Of a stretch of DNA of 64,000 nucleotides, positions 50,601-61,093 are shown piece after piece. Under the pieces are notes generated by a model that saw only the letters and a list, made by a program, of their open reading frames with translations, was not told the DNA's origin and made no database searches. The stretch comes from Xiphophorus maculatus. Taxonomy: Eukaryota > Chordata > Actinopteri > Cyprinodontiformes > Poeciliidae. The stretch spans positions 14,942,565 through 15,006,564 of the forward strand of contig NC_036446.1 in NCBI RefSeq assembly GCF_002775205.1. The letters run 5' to 3'. Numbering within the stretch: position 1 is the first letter of the stretch; each line of letters opens with the position of its first letter. A program made the position numbers and the translations under genes.

Positions 50601-52929
50601 CGTATTATGACCACCTGCTCAGCATGTCAGGGGGCACAACATGTATACGCACACGTCCTTATGTTTCCTTTAACAGATGATCACTCCGATAAAATCAACA
50701 GCATCAGTGACTGAGCGTATTCAGAGCTTTAAGGAAAATGACCGAACTGAAATCGACACCGTGGTCCAACAATAAGGCACAGACATTTTTGTGGTTGGTG
50801 GTTGATGAGGAAATACAAAGGGAGCTAGGTGTTGGTTTGTTAGATACAAATCACGTCAACACCCAAATCGAGTGGAGTTGAGTAAAGTCAAGTCAAGATG
50901 AGGCGAACAGATACAAATGGGAAAGAAAACCAATACTCTAAAAAAAGACTTTTGGCTTTACTTTCAGCAAGAAGTTCCTATGACATATAGACTCAGGGGA
51001 GCTCAATACAATGCTTACAACATTTTTCAATTTTTTATTTTTTTTAAAAACCATTTATTCTTTTACTTCAACTTCTCAATAATCCCCTACTTTGTGCTAG
51101 TTTTTCACATAAACCCCCCGATAAAATACAAAGTTTTTAGCTATAATGTGGCAAGATGTGAAAAAGTTCAGAGTTTAAATACCTTTTTAAGGAACTGTAA
51201 GTCATACTAAAATAAATGCCATATATAACTGCCTTGTGGATGTTTAAAGTTGAGACGTAGAAAGACAATGAATTATTAATTCCAGGCTTCAAATAATTTT
51301 CAATCAACTCTAGAGAATAACAAGTTTTTTTTTTCGCTCTCTTTTCCCACGGCCAGACTTTTCTCCATGGTTGGTTCCATTTGGTGGGAACCTGCCAACA
51401 GAGGGTGTCCTATGAAAAGAGAACACCTATAAATACTAAAACTGCATTCTCAGTGCGATGGAAATGTGCTGTCTTAGTAAAAGAAAGTGGAATATAAAGA
51501 GACTCTCACTCTCACCACGTTGGCCCTTGTCCCAGAATGACTGGAGAGAAAGTATTGTGAAAGAGGTTGTCATGGTAGAGAACAGTAGAACAGAAAAAAG
51601 GAGAAGCACTAGAGGGCGAAGAGAGGAAGATTTGCTGTCTTGATTTCTTTTTTGTGACTTGTTTTTTTCATTTGGCTTGAAAAGCAAAGCAGAAAGAAAG
51701 AGACAACATGACTGATCAGAAATTGCTTTATTGTGTAGCCAAGTTGCACTGCATACCCAGCACAGGGCTTATAAACAGCATTTGATATAAATTGTTCCAA
51801 AGAATGAACCGTTCTGCAACAAACAATGTCACTTGTTAAAAATGTTGGCGCTTTGCAAAAGTTTAACATTGGGATTGTTATTGTTTATGTTTATTGCCCA
51901 CGTCCTTTTCTTGCTGGACAAAAAAAAGAAAAAGGAAAAAAAAACAACTGCAGTCACAAATAATAGTAGTTTTGATCTTCACAGTTTTAGATTATAAATC
52001 CCAAGCCTCTAAATGATGGCTGTAGAAATAATGCAACTCACATATATATTAATTGACTGTGAGAATGCTTCACATAAAGTTGCAAGACTGAACACAAAGT
52101 GTTTTAAAAGACATATTCACTGAGCCGGATTATCTCTGTTCCTTATTTCATATAGTTACAACTACACTGAATTATATACTGTCTAAAACATAAATGTAGA
52201 CATTTTATATCTACTTTCTATCATTTTAAGTATTGAAATTTACTCTCTGAAGAGGATGTGTTCCCACTGTGTTTTTGAGCATCTCCTGAATATTAAAAAG
52301 TTTGCAGTGGGATCATTTTTGGCACAGGAGACCCTGATTGTGATTTAAGGAGCAAAAGGCGACTCCGGCCTGAGATCAGCACCCCAGCCTCCCTCCATCG
52401 CCACTGAACTTCTCTCCCTTCAACTTGTACGACTGCTGACTCTTACACGGCTCCTCGAGCAACCTACACACCCCAGGAACCCACACGAGCCATGAGAGGA
52501 TATTCTGTGTCCGAATATACACATGGGCGTGCGTGTTTTGTGGAATCAGAGTCTCCTTATACAAGCTGTGCATGTGTCAGGCACCTCATGTATCAGACAG
52601 CACCTCTGCTTGCTGAAGCAAAATGAAAGCAAAGCAACCGGTTTTCCTATATCTGGCTCATATATGCCGCTCAAGACCCAGACACACACATGAATAATTG
52701 AGTTCAAAGGTAGAACATGAAAAGAAATTTTTCCTTTTTGAAAGCTAAAAATGTACATATGAATATGGTTGTAAGGAGTTAAGCACTCCCCTTTGGGGCA
52801 GAAAACAAGTGATTGTTCTGCCGATAAAAATGCGAAACCACACAGAGAGCGACAGAGGAAATAAGGACGTTATGGGATCGTTATTGAACAGTGAATATAT
52901 CTGAAGATGTAGAGAGCAGACAAGGTGCA

Positions 52930-53560
52930 AAATTATTTAATACGGGCAAAAGTGGATGGCAATAACTTTTTCATAAGAGCTCCCTGAAGATGATATTTTA
53001 TCAGCAATTCCCTTGCAGCATGAAAGAAAGAAAGATGGAGTGGAGAGAGAGCTTCTTCCGAAAGCGGCAGGCAGCCAACAACAACAGCCGACTCCAGTAG
53101 GTCGGCACAGGAAGGGGGAGGAGGGGGCAAGAGAGTGGATCTGTGAATGTGTGTGTTTTGAGGGAGGGGGGGTGGACGGGTGGGATGTGCTGTTAAAGCC
53201 CTTATGTGTGCACCCTGCTCTCCTCAAGCGTTCCCGTTTGTTGTTGGCGAGCCAGAGGGCCTTCGGCTGGACTCGGTCCCGTGGGAGTCGTTGCACGGCA
53301 TTCCTTTCCCATTATTCCAGGCGTCTCTTTACGAGCAGCACCATCCCCGGATTCGGCTGGCCTTCCCTCTTGCCCCTGATGTCCTGTGTTTTCATCCTTG
53401 TCATTATTTGTTGGTTATTAGCTGCTGCTGCCCAGCTGAATGATGGGGATGTGCCAGAGAAAAGGAAGCGGGAGGGAAAGAGTGATTTTACGCACTCTGA
53501 AGCCTTCCCCAGTGTTTGAGTGTGTGTTTCCCTTTTTATCATTAATCAAAACCGACAGCG
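52930..53560 (+). other. GC-richer patch with overlapping open frames; possible promoter or lncRNA exon
   Basis: This stretch is clearly richer in G+C and CpG than the desert around it. It carries a 168-codon open frame on the plus strand (53013-53519) overlapped by frames of 119 and 76 codons on the minus strand. The plus frame has no domain I recognise; a hydrophobic run (FILVIICWLLAAAAQL) near its end could be read as a membrane segment but overlapping frames in GC-rich DNA are expected by chance. A distal promoter, alternative first exon of the gene at 63.8 kb, or a non-coding RNA exon fits as well as a protein. Confidence 0.3.
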
Positions 53561-55740
53561 TGTCTACGTTTTACAAGACCGAGAAAAGCATTTTAAATAT
53601 GTCTCACTAATGCTGCCATCCGAACCTGCAGCAGTGAGCAGGTGTTCCACGTGAATATTTTACTTCTTCATCATGCTTTTGGTTCTCCTCATTACCTTCT
53701 GTCCTCGGTCCAAGTTTTCACACCGTTCTTCCTCTTTCTTCAGTCTTCCTCATCTGGGTCTCGGTGACCTGGCAAGGGAGGAATGCTCAGATCAGAATGT
53801 CATGACTTTAAAAAAAAAAGTCTCCACCGGGAGGGGTCAGGGCCCTTGGGCCTGGGAGGGACCTCCTGACTTACGGGCTGACTGACAAGTACAGGTGAAA
53901 GTAGTTCAGGTCGTCCTTGTGTCAGTGAGGACAAACACACACATTCAAACACATGCACACATATCAACAGGCTCCAGCCGGGCTATGCCTTCTGTGGGAA
54001 AGAGGGGAAAGATCAACCACAGCTGTGACTGGGTTCACTGCACGGGAAAGTAGATGCTTCCTGACCCAGAAGTCATGTGGCGATATCACATGACTATTTT
54101 TGATCTGCCTTGATCTACAGCTTTCTCTGTTTTGAATTTGCATTAATTTTGCTTCCACAGGGAAGAAAAAGCAAGATGCCCGTCACAAGGCTCAATGACA
54201 TGTAACCAAACAAAAAAAACAAAAAGGGGGATTAAACTAGAAGCCAGGGCTTATTTAGCTTCTTCCTCATTAGCTTCTGTCAGAGTTAGATAACCCAGGC
54301 TGAACTAACAAATGGTTTGAGCAATGGCATACCCACACTGTATGTTTTTTTTTTCTTGTACAGAGGAAACACATTCCTTAGCTGCACCTCTGACCTTGGA
54401 GAGAGTGAAGAGATCCTGCAGAAATAAAGGAATAAATAAATAACAAAGAGTCCAGGCTTTCCTCCAGATGTTACATGAACTCTCTCCGTCTTGTGTGAGC
54501 ACAATGGGCTTCATTTACAGAAAAAATTACTTAGCAAAACCTTTTTTCTGGCAATTACTTGATGCCTCCTTTTTCATTCTAGTTGTAAACTTCGCTTGAA
54601 GGTTTTCGTAATTGGGAACCTACTCCCTGCTCTCCTTTAAGCAATTGAGCTGCTGTTTCTCTGGGTGGATTCCCTCCTTTGCTACCTCACTGTTTCATGG
54701 CATCTGCACCCTGACTTCCTCCATGGCAGGATGAAAACTGTTGCTGGTAGCTATACATTGCTGTTATTTTTGGCATCAAAGTTATATTTCGTTTTCACAC
54801 CCCATCCGCCTTATTCTTGTAACCCACGACAGTTTAGGTGAATTATGTTTGTGACATTCTTACATGTAAACAGATGGTCTCTAGCAAATCAAAAACATTT
54901 TTTTAAAAATGGTAGAGAATCAACTTTTACACCTTCATCTTTAGAAGGTCTTTGGTTTCAGGGTTTTAAAGTAGATGGTTCTTAGTGATAACTTTATATT
55001 CAGATTCTTCAATGACATTAGTTCTTGGTTCCTGATCTGTTGATAACCAAGAGCGGTGGAACTACCTATCACAGGAATAATGTTTAACCCATGAGCTTGT
55101 TGAAGTTTTGCTGGCTTATGCGCAGCAACATTAAGTACCAAATCTTGCATGAATATTTCCGTGAGTTTGCGATTATTGAAACAGACAAATATAAAAAATT
55201 CTGTTAAAATCTAAATTAGTTACTTGAAGAAAATATCTCTCTACGGGTGATTTGCCCTTTAACTAGACAACTCAAAACCGTATTTTAGAAATTGCGACGT
55301 GTTTGCAATCATCAACATTGTCTGAAACTGATGGCTGAACATTCTTCCTCTTCTTATTAATAGACAGGAGAAATGATGGCTCCGTCAATTATGACAATTT
55401 TCGTACCTAAAGCCACAAAGCAGCCTCAAGCTTTTGTTTGGGAAGGTAAACAAATGTTCTTTGTTTCTTTTGATAACAGTCCCACTGTTGGTTGCTGGGG
55501 TCCTAAAGCATTTGCAACCAAACCAGCGTAAAGTAATAATCTTAGTTTTGATTCATTAGGGACATGAAAGTTAAGCTTGTTTTACAGCAGCGATGCTGCC
55601 TGAAAGTTTAGCAGGTCGTGTCCATATAGGAACCAATATTACAGTACATGCTTTTTGGCAATGCAAATTGCTCCTAGCCTCCACTGTACGCAAACATACA
55701 AAAATAAAGACTGGATTTAAGAACGGATTGTTATTTTATT
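53561..55740. other. Gene desert, middle part
   Basis: About 2.2 kb with nothing recognisable. Short open frames only. It leads into the transposon cluster that begins at about 55.74 kb. Confidence 0.5.
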
Positions 55741-56412
55741 TGTTTTAAATTTACATTTTATATCATGATTGTGAAGAGTAAAGAGGACACTAAATTATCT
55801 TTCCCCGACTTTGCTCTGTCTGGCAGGATCCTCCAAGTCAGTGATGAGGTAAAATATTTGGGAGGTTACATCACCGCTGACCTGTCTGATGATAGACACA
55901 TTTACAAGCAGCACTGTATGAAATATGTACAAGCTAACATGCTTCTTCAGAAATTCTCTAAGTGTACTCTTTAAAGGATATTGTATTCCAATGTGTACTG
56001 CCCACCTGCGGCAGCATTACAGAAAAAGCAGCATGGATGAACTTCAGGTCGTGCACAATGATGGCATAAGGATGCTGCGTAAGGTGCCGCAATGGAGTAG
56101 TACCAGTCAGATGTTTGTAAATGCTAGTGTACCAACTTGTACTGCTCTGGTTCGAAACCTTATGTTCAGAGTATGTGTAGGTTAATAGACTCTGTAAACA
56201 CAATCATACCAACTTTGACCAACCCTGTTCATAGCTCAGTTAGGTTCTTCTCTGGTTTGTGGAATCACTACTGCCTTAGTTTAAATCGTAATGGATGATC
56301 ATTTTATTTTTATTGTTTTTTGTTGTTGTTCTGTCTGTTTTTGTTTATTATGGACCATATACAGTATGTATGTATATGTCTGACTAAAAAGGCTTGATTG
56401 ATTGATTAAAAC
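55740..56412 (+). mobile_element. Non-LTR retrotransposon (LINE) 3' end: reverse transcriptase C-terminus and tail
   Basis: Two adjoining plus-strand frames encode VKYLGGYITADLSDDRHIYKQ ... YVQANMLLQKFSKCT and then YCIPMCTAHLRQHYRKSSMD ... RMLRKVPQWSSTSQMFVNAS, the typical end of a teleost LINE reverse transcriptase of the CR1/L2/Rex1 group. They are separated by a frameshift near 55970, so the copy is dead. A ~220-bp 3'UTR ends in a (TTGA)n-type tail at 56393-56408, which also sets the orientation. The 5' part is absent, as is usual for 5'-truncated LINE copies. Confidence 0.78.
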
Positions 56413-56599
56413 AAACCAATTAAAAAACAAGTGTGGGTAACACTAGAATGGCTAGAGTTAGTCCACTTTGACGTATACCTATATCGGCTTCGATAGTCCA
56501 ACTGGCCTGAAGGATTTTATCTAGCAGGTGCTTTTGTTCAGTAAATAGGGCCATTACCTTATCAGTACCCTGGTAATGGCCTCAACGCATCTCACAGTT

Positions 56600-56886
56600 G
56601 CACAATAGACTTAGACTTCGACTTCGACTTAGACTGACTTTGTTGTCATTTTCAATGCACAGGGTGTATAAAGAACGAAATTTCGTTGCATACGGCTCAG
56701 GATAATGTTTGAAGTTCCAATGTTGTGAGTAAAATAAAAGTCTGATGGCAAGTAGGAAAAAGCTGTTTCGGAACCAGGTGGGCCTGCACCGGATGCTGCA
56801 GAACCTCTTTCCAGAGGGCAGCAGGGAGAACAGTCCATGGTGGGGGTGTGAGGGGTCACTGATGATGTTTCGGCCTCAGGACACGC
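56600..56886 (-). mobile_element. LINE 3' end on the minus strand (L2-like) with a hexanucleotide tail
   Basis: Read on the minus strand, the block contains a decayed version of the 'DPSHP.HG.F.LLPSGRRYR.IR...' C-terminus that ends many teleost L2-type LINE ORFs, then a 3'UTR containing the palindromic GAACGAAATTTCGTT, then a (AGTCTA/AGTCGA)n tail that appears on the plus strand as alternating 'gacttagacttcgacttcga' at 56607-56636. It abuts a piggyBac-like remnant at about 56885. Confidence 0.6.
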
Positions 56887-57190
56887 ATCCTGCATCGATG
56901 GTTGACCTGACACTTCGCCCTTTTGCCTGAGCTGGGTGTGGAAGGTTGTTGCCGAAGCAGTTTCTCCTTGTGTGCCTTCTTCTCACTCACATGAGAGTTA
57001 CCGAACTCTTTTGCAAGCTCAACCAGGAAGTCCACCCGTCTCTCCTGCACCCCAATGCATGCCTGATAAAGCACATGTGCATTCAGTGCTGCCATGTCAA
57101 TCATGTTTGCCAGGTTTGCTGACCAGCTGTCACATAGTGATGGAACCTTGGTCACCCCCCGCAAGATTATGACTGAAATAAATGCCATTA
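56887..57190 (-). mobile_element. PiggyBac-like transposase C-terminal remnant
   Basis: The minus-strand frame contains NMIDMAALNAHVLYQACIGV, followed by RRVDFLVELAKEFGNSH and KRAKCQVNHRC. It matches the end of piggyBac-type transposases (the 'D.A..NA..LY....G...R..FL..LA.EL' segment that precedes the C-terminal cysteine-rich domain). The cysteine-rich domain is cut off where the minus-strand LINE sequence starts, so the LINE probably inserted here or the two were joined by a deletion. Confidence 0.7.
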
Positions 57191-57479
57191 GTTCTTGTGA
57201 ACTAAATAGGTGAAGCAGTCACCTATTTATCCTCCACAGCACAAAAGGCTGCATGCAAATTTGCATGTGCAAAGTCTCCCAGATTTCTTTTGCTTACACT
57301 TTTTGGATGATTTTTTTGAGGTGGATCAACACAATTAATTTGGTTAGTTTATTTCTAAACTGTCATGTTATACCCTCTTAGCTTTATTTCAAAGATAAAC
57401 ATTACTAATTTCTTTTAGAAAAACCTTTGCATATTTTTTGAAACAGATTCTGTTTTGCAAACTCTATGTACATTTGGCA

Positions 57480-57930
57480 AAATGACCTGGATAATGCAGC
57501 ACAACATCATGGATCAGCTGCAAAAGGTCACATCTCTCCAAAAACACTTCATGTATGCTTCAAAACTAAACTGAAGAGCACTACCTACAGGAGACCTGAT
57601 CTCCTGCTGGTATCATAGATACCCACCCCCAACATGGACTATTCACATTCCTACCTTCTGGCCTGACGGTCAACGACCACATTTACAATTGAAGAAGGGA
57701 TGCTAATTTGAGCCATCAGAGTCGTCAGGGTGGACTCCGGCCTATTGGCCCTGCTGAGCCGATATGGGAAGGACTCGAAAACTGTATCATCCTATGAGCA
57801 GCCATGCCTCTGAGAAACCTTCATTGTGTGCATGTTTGAGAAGACTATGAAATGTTGTAAACTTGTATTTCTCAACCACTTGGTTGTGATTCCTGGCTAT
57901 ACTTTATTGCCATGTACACAGAAAATTAAG
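57480..57930 (+). mobile_element. LINE 3' end remnant, plus strand
   Basis: The segment near 57625-57660 (AACATGGACTATTCACATTC then 'ctaccttctggcctgacgg') resembles the 'HG.F.LLPSG' C-terminal codons of L2-type LINEs, and 57840-57920 (a 'cttgtatttctcaac ... actttattgccatgtac' stretch) resembles their 3'UTR. It is more decayed than the minus-strand copy and lies in the opposite orientation, so the two are separate insertions. Confidence 0.45.
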
Positions 57931-58559
57931 GTATTAGCAAGCTAATAATTAAAATGAGTTTGGGGCTTACATTGGGAGAAAAAAAAAGGCAAACCAATAT
58001 AGAAGGGCATCAGAGGAAAAAAAAAACATGACAGAAAAGGGAAGGAAGTAGTAAAGAATAGTGTAGCAAAAGGTCACAGAGAAGTCAGGGCTGTCAGTCA
58101 GGCTTTGCATCATCAAGTTGCCTCGAACATGCCAACTCATTGCAAGAAACAGTGACATTTAACTTGGGGGAGTACGCTTCACAGAAATAACTACTTGGGA
58201 ATTACAGTAAATACTGTACTCTATCAGCCTTCACACTAGATGACATCTGTGCTGCAGCTTAAAGACAAATCAGATAAAATGTGAGCAGTCTTTACTGGGT
58301 CTTGGCTAGAACTTTGGCATCATGTTAGGAATGGTGTAATCTCCCCCCTTTTACACAACAGTTTTGAAAAGCTCACCAAGAGAGAATATGGCAGATGGTG
58401 TAAGATAGTGTAATGATAGTGTTTAAGGAGTCTTGGGTTTATTTTGTGACATAATACATTTTACACAAAACTAAGGGAGTCCTGATATCAACCAAAAAAC
58501 AGAATGGGATTTTACCGCTCTGCATCTAAATAGAAGCAATCCATTTCAGCAAAGTAGTC

Positions 58560-59600
58560 CACCCCAGTATTTTTATTCAGTAGTGCTTGTATTTCTCATG
58601 CAGAGCAGACATGATCACAGCGACAGAATTTGTTAACAGTGGTAGATGACACTACTAGAGTACAAGCGATGGCAGTGCTTTTCTTTAAAGATCAAAAAAG
58701 ATATTACAGGTGAGTGCAAAACTTGTGGCACAAAACCAGCGAAGTTTAATAAGACCAACCTCCTCGTGCATTTGAAGCAACATCACAAAAACATAGAATA
58801 TGTCACGATGTGTTAGTTGAGTGGACCCAAATGTAGACAGGCTGAGGCGAAGAGTTGATTTGAGGATTTAATGAAGAATAAAAAATTACAAAACATAAAA
58901 ATTACAACAACAAAAACTCCACAGAGAACACAGAGTCAGAGCAGAACAAAAACTTCACAGGAACAAGGAACAAAAGGGAAGTAAAAAAATGTAACAGGAT
59001 TAAACAAGAGGAACCAGCAAGGTTGACTACTGAACAAGCAAACGATGGCTGATTAGAAACAGGTTGCAGGTGTGAGGGGCGAGAGCAGAAGGCAGATTGA
59101 AGGGAGAGAGAGAAAAATGGCACAGAGGCAAGGGAGAGTACATAAAGGTCTAGGATATACAGTACATCTAACACTAATGAATAACTAGGCCTAGGAAATA
59201 CAATTAAGCTACAGTAACAAGGAATAAGTAGAGACAAGAAATAAAAATAAACTGAAGGACTGAACTAAAGTAAAACAGAAACAAGACAGATTGAATCAGA
59301 GAAATAGACTATAAAACTAGCAGAATAAATCTAGAATCAATAAATCAAACTCCAAAACAACTCACCAATCCAAGATCCTAACAGAATGAGAATTTTTGCT
59401 TGCACGGAGGCTAAAAAACAAACCCATGGCTCCTTCAAACAACCAGCCCCTTCCATTGATGGTAAGAACAATCCTTTACATTACTGGAGAGTCAACCAAG
59501 GGATGAAAGGTTTTCTATCACAGCCTTCATTGACGAGCACAGGAACCAGCTCAGAATGCTTGATGTGCATTACTGCCACCTACTGAAGCCTAGCATGCTG
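58560..59600 (+). mobile_element. hAT-like transposon remnant (BED finger and dimerisation domain) with a nested insert
   Basis: On the left, 58700-58795 encodes CKTCGTKPAKFNKTNLLVHL then KQHH, a BED-type zinc finger (C-x2-C ... H-x4-H spacing), with a frame break just before the first cysteine. On the right, 59386-59586 encodes NNPLHYWRVNQGMKGFLSQP and STGTSSE, the hAT C-terminal dimerisation motif ('DPL.YW..N......L......TS..SER'). The catalytic middle is missing; in its place lies an unrelated 580-bp repeat. This is a dead, internally deleted ZBED-like hAT copy. Confidence 0.65.
58800..59385. repeat. Interspersed repeat inserted in the hAT remnant
   Basis: The block begins ATGTCACGATGTGTTAGTTG, continues with GAGTGGACCCAAATGTAGAC, and is then A-rich with recurring 'acaaaaact' and 'aacaagg' words, a composition typical of a dispersed non-autonomous repeat I have seen in fish genomes. 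The sequence AGAAT flanks it on both sides (about 58795-58799 and just before 59386) and may be a target-site duplication. No terminal inverted repeat or coding remnant is visible, so the class is open. Confidence 0.45.
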
Positions 59601-59749
59601 AAGTGCTTATCTTAAGAAAAAACAACAACAAAAAAACAAAACAAAGTTGACATTATACTCAGACTGCACGGAATGGAAATGGAGCAATATTAAAGGTTGC
59701 CAACAACTTAGCTAACTGGTACTTTTTTGTGTCTTGCTACTAGAATGAT

Positions 59750-60142
59750 ACGTTTATTTTACTCCACATTGTGTTGGGCACAGTCAGGAAAATTGAAACT
59801 GTGCACTCCACCACCATGCTTTGCTGCAGAGTGATGGTTTGTCCAGGGGTTCATGTTCTGCCACAGCTGAGAGGAAAAGCAGTGAAGGCATGAAAAGACA
59901 AAAGACTTTCTTTAAAGCTAGAAGCTTATTTTACCAAAAGTATAAAAGAAAAAAGGTGCATATAACAGTTCAAAGTGCATACCACAAATTTTTAAAACTG
60001 TATCCAATTTGCCTTCCACTTCTAAACTCTGTATTACGTTTTTGTTGGTGTATCTATCATAAAAATGCAAATAAAACATATTTAAGTTTGTGGTTTTAAC
60101 ATCACAAAATTTGAAGAAAAAAACTTATGCAAGGCACTTTAC
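59750..60142 (-). mobile_element. Tc1-like transposon remnant
   Basis: The left part (CCACCACCATGCTTTGCTGC ... GTTCATGTTCTGCCAC) resembles the antisense of the C-terminal part of a Tc1 transposase gene. The right end (AAGTTTGTGGTTTTAACATC ... TTATGCAAGGCACTTT, to 60142) is a decayed copy of the Tc1-like terminus. Most of the element between them is missing. Same family as the copies at 2295 and 44068. Confidence 0.65.
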
Positions 60143-60890
60143 CTTTTGCAGTAGTTTGGAATAATCTTCTAATTCATAGCTGCATCCTCACCAGTCTGAA
60201 AGAGTCACGCTTTGGGAAAATTTAATTGGGTGTTTGAGGTGGGATTGTTTTAGAAGTGTGCTGCAAATACATAGCACATTCAGAATCTCAATAATCTTAA
60301 AACTTGGCATTTGGCAAATAGTAAGAGTATAGCAGTTTCATGATTATCGCTATAATTTGTTGCTGTACAGCCATGTGTAAACAGGCCATGGGAACCATGG
60401 CATGGTCTCACACTTCTGTGTGAAGGGACTATAAGTGTAAGCTGAACTCAACACCATAGTGCAGATGTGGTGAATTAAGTTCACATAAACACACCTCTGT
60501 GTGGCACAGCTGATACTGAAAACCAGTTGCATATGTACCCAGTGGTGCCAGCACTTCTCATATGGAGCTAGGTAACCATGAACTCTATGTGACACCACAT
60601 GTACAGGATTTGGTTGTCATATTTGATATTGATAATAACGTCAGGTTAATTAAATGGGATTTGATCATTGGTTTTAAAAATGTTGGTTTGTTCTTTAAAA
60701 ATAACCACAGACATCTGCTTTTCATGGGCTGCTTGCTGTATTTGATGCTGGTCTCACTAGGAAGCTAAAGTTTAAAATGAGCTTGGGGAACCAAAACCTC
60801 TACAGATACATGCATTTTAACTTTAGCATGTTCCAATCTATGCAATCCAGGGCTTCAAAGGCAGTCAAGGGACATATTATTTAACCATTA
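60143..60890. other. Unannotated AT-rich spacer
   Basis: No gene or repeat recognised. A 7-bp perfect palindrome (GCCATGG ... CCATGGC) lies near 60388-60404. Confidence 0.5.
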
Positions 60891-61093
60891 TTTTTAATTT
60901 AATTAAATTTTTTTATTTTATTGATTCTAGTGGCCTTCATTTGAGAGTGGTCAGACAGGAAATTAAGTAATGAGAATGAGGGAAGACATGCAGCAAGGGT
61001 CATCAGGCCGGGACTCAAACTTGTGACAGCCGTATCAAGGACTAAGGCTTACATGTATTGGTTGTGCTTTACCCCTGCGCTACCACAGCACCC
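60890..61093 (-). repeat. tRNA-headed SINE
   Basis: On the minus strand the 5' head reads GTAGCGCAGGGGTAAAGC (A-box-like, about 61074-61057), and about 60 bases later AGTTTGAGTCCC (B-box-like, about 61024-61013). A non-tRNA body ('ctgcatgtcttccctcattc ... cctgtctgaccactctc ... aatgaaggccactaga') follows and ends in an A/T-rich tail. This is the architecture of a tRNA-derived, Pol III-transcribed SINE, of a sort abundant in teleosts. It is decayed and I do not call it a functional tRNA. Confidence 0.6.

Larger units (their letters stand above)
33331..52900. other. Gene desert, left part
   Basis: About 19.5 kb with no exon I can support on either strand. Open frames are short, lack family resemblance and have composition like their surroundings; the longest (47859-48248, 129 codons) is not recognised. 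The stretch contains Tc1-like remnants at 35830-36290 and 44068-44600, a pair of related degenerate repeats at 37195-37275 and 39160-39235, hairpins at 35610-35649, 38678-38712 and 42215-42251, and CTCF-like motifs at 41765-41779 and 51607-51618. Between a metabolic gene and a gene with a GC-rich promoter, such a desert may hold enhancers, but none can be proved from one sequence. Confidence 0.6.

Noticed and set aside
53013-53519. Calling the 168-codon frame a protein gene
   Set aside because: No homology, no splice structure, and overlapping frames on the other strand show that GC-rich composition alone explains its length. Kept only as an unexplained patch.
60890-61093. Functional tRNA gene on the minus strand
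   Set aside because: A-box-like and B-box-like sequences are present, but the cloverleaf does not close and a SINE body follows.
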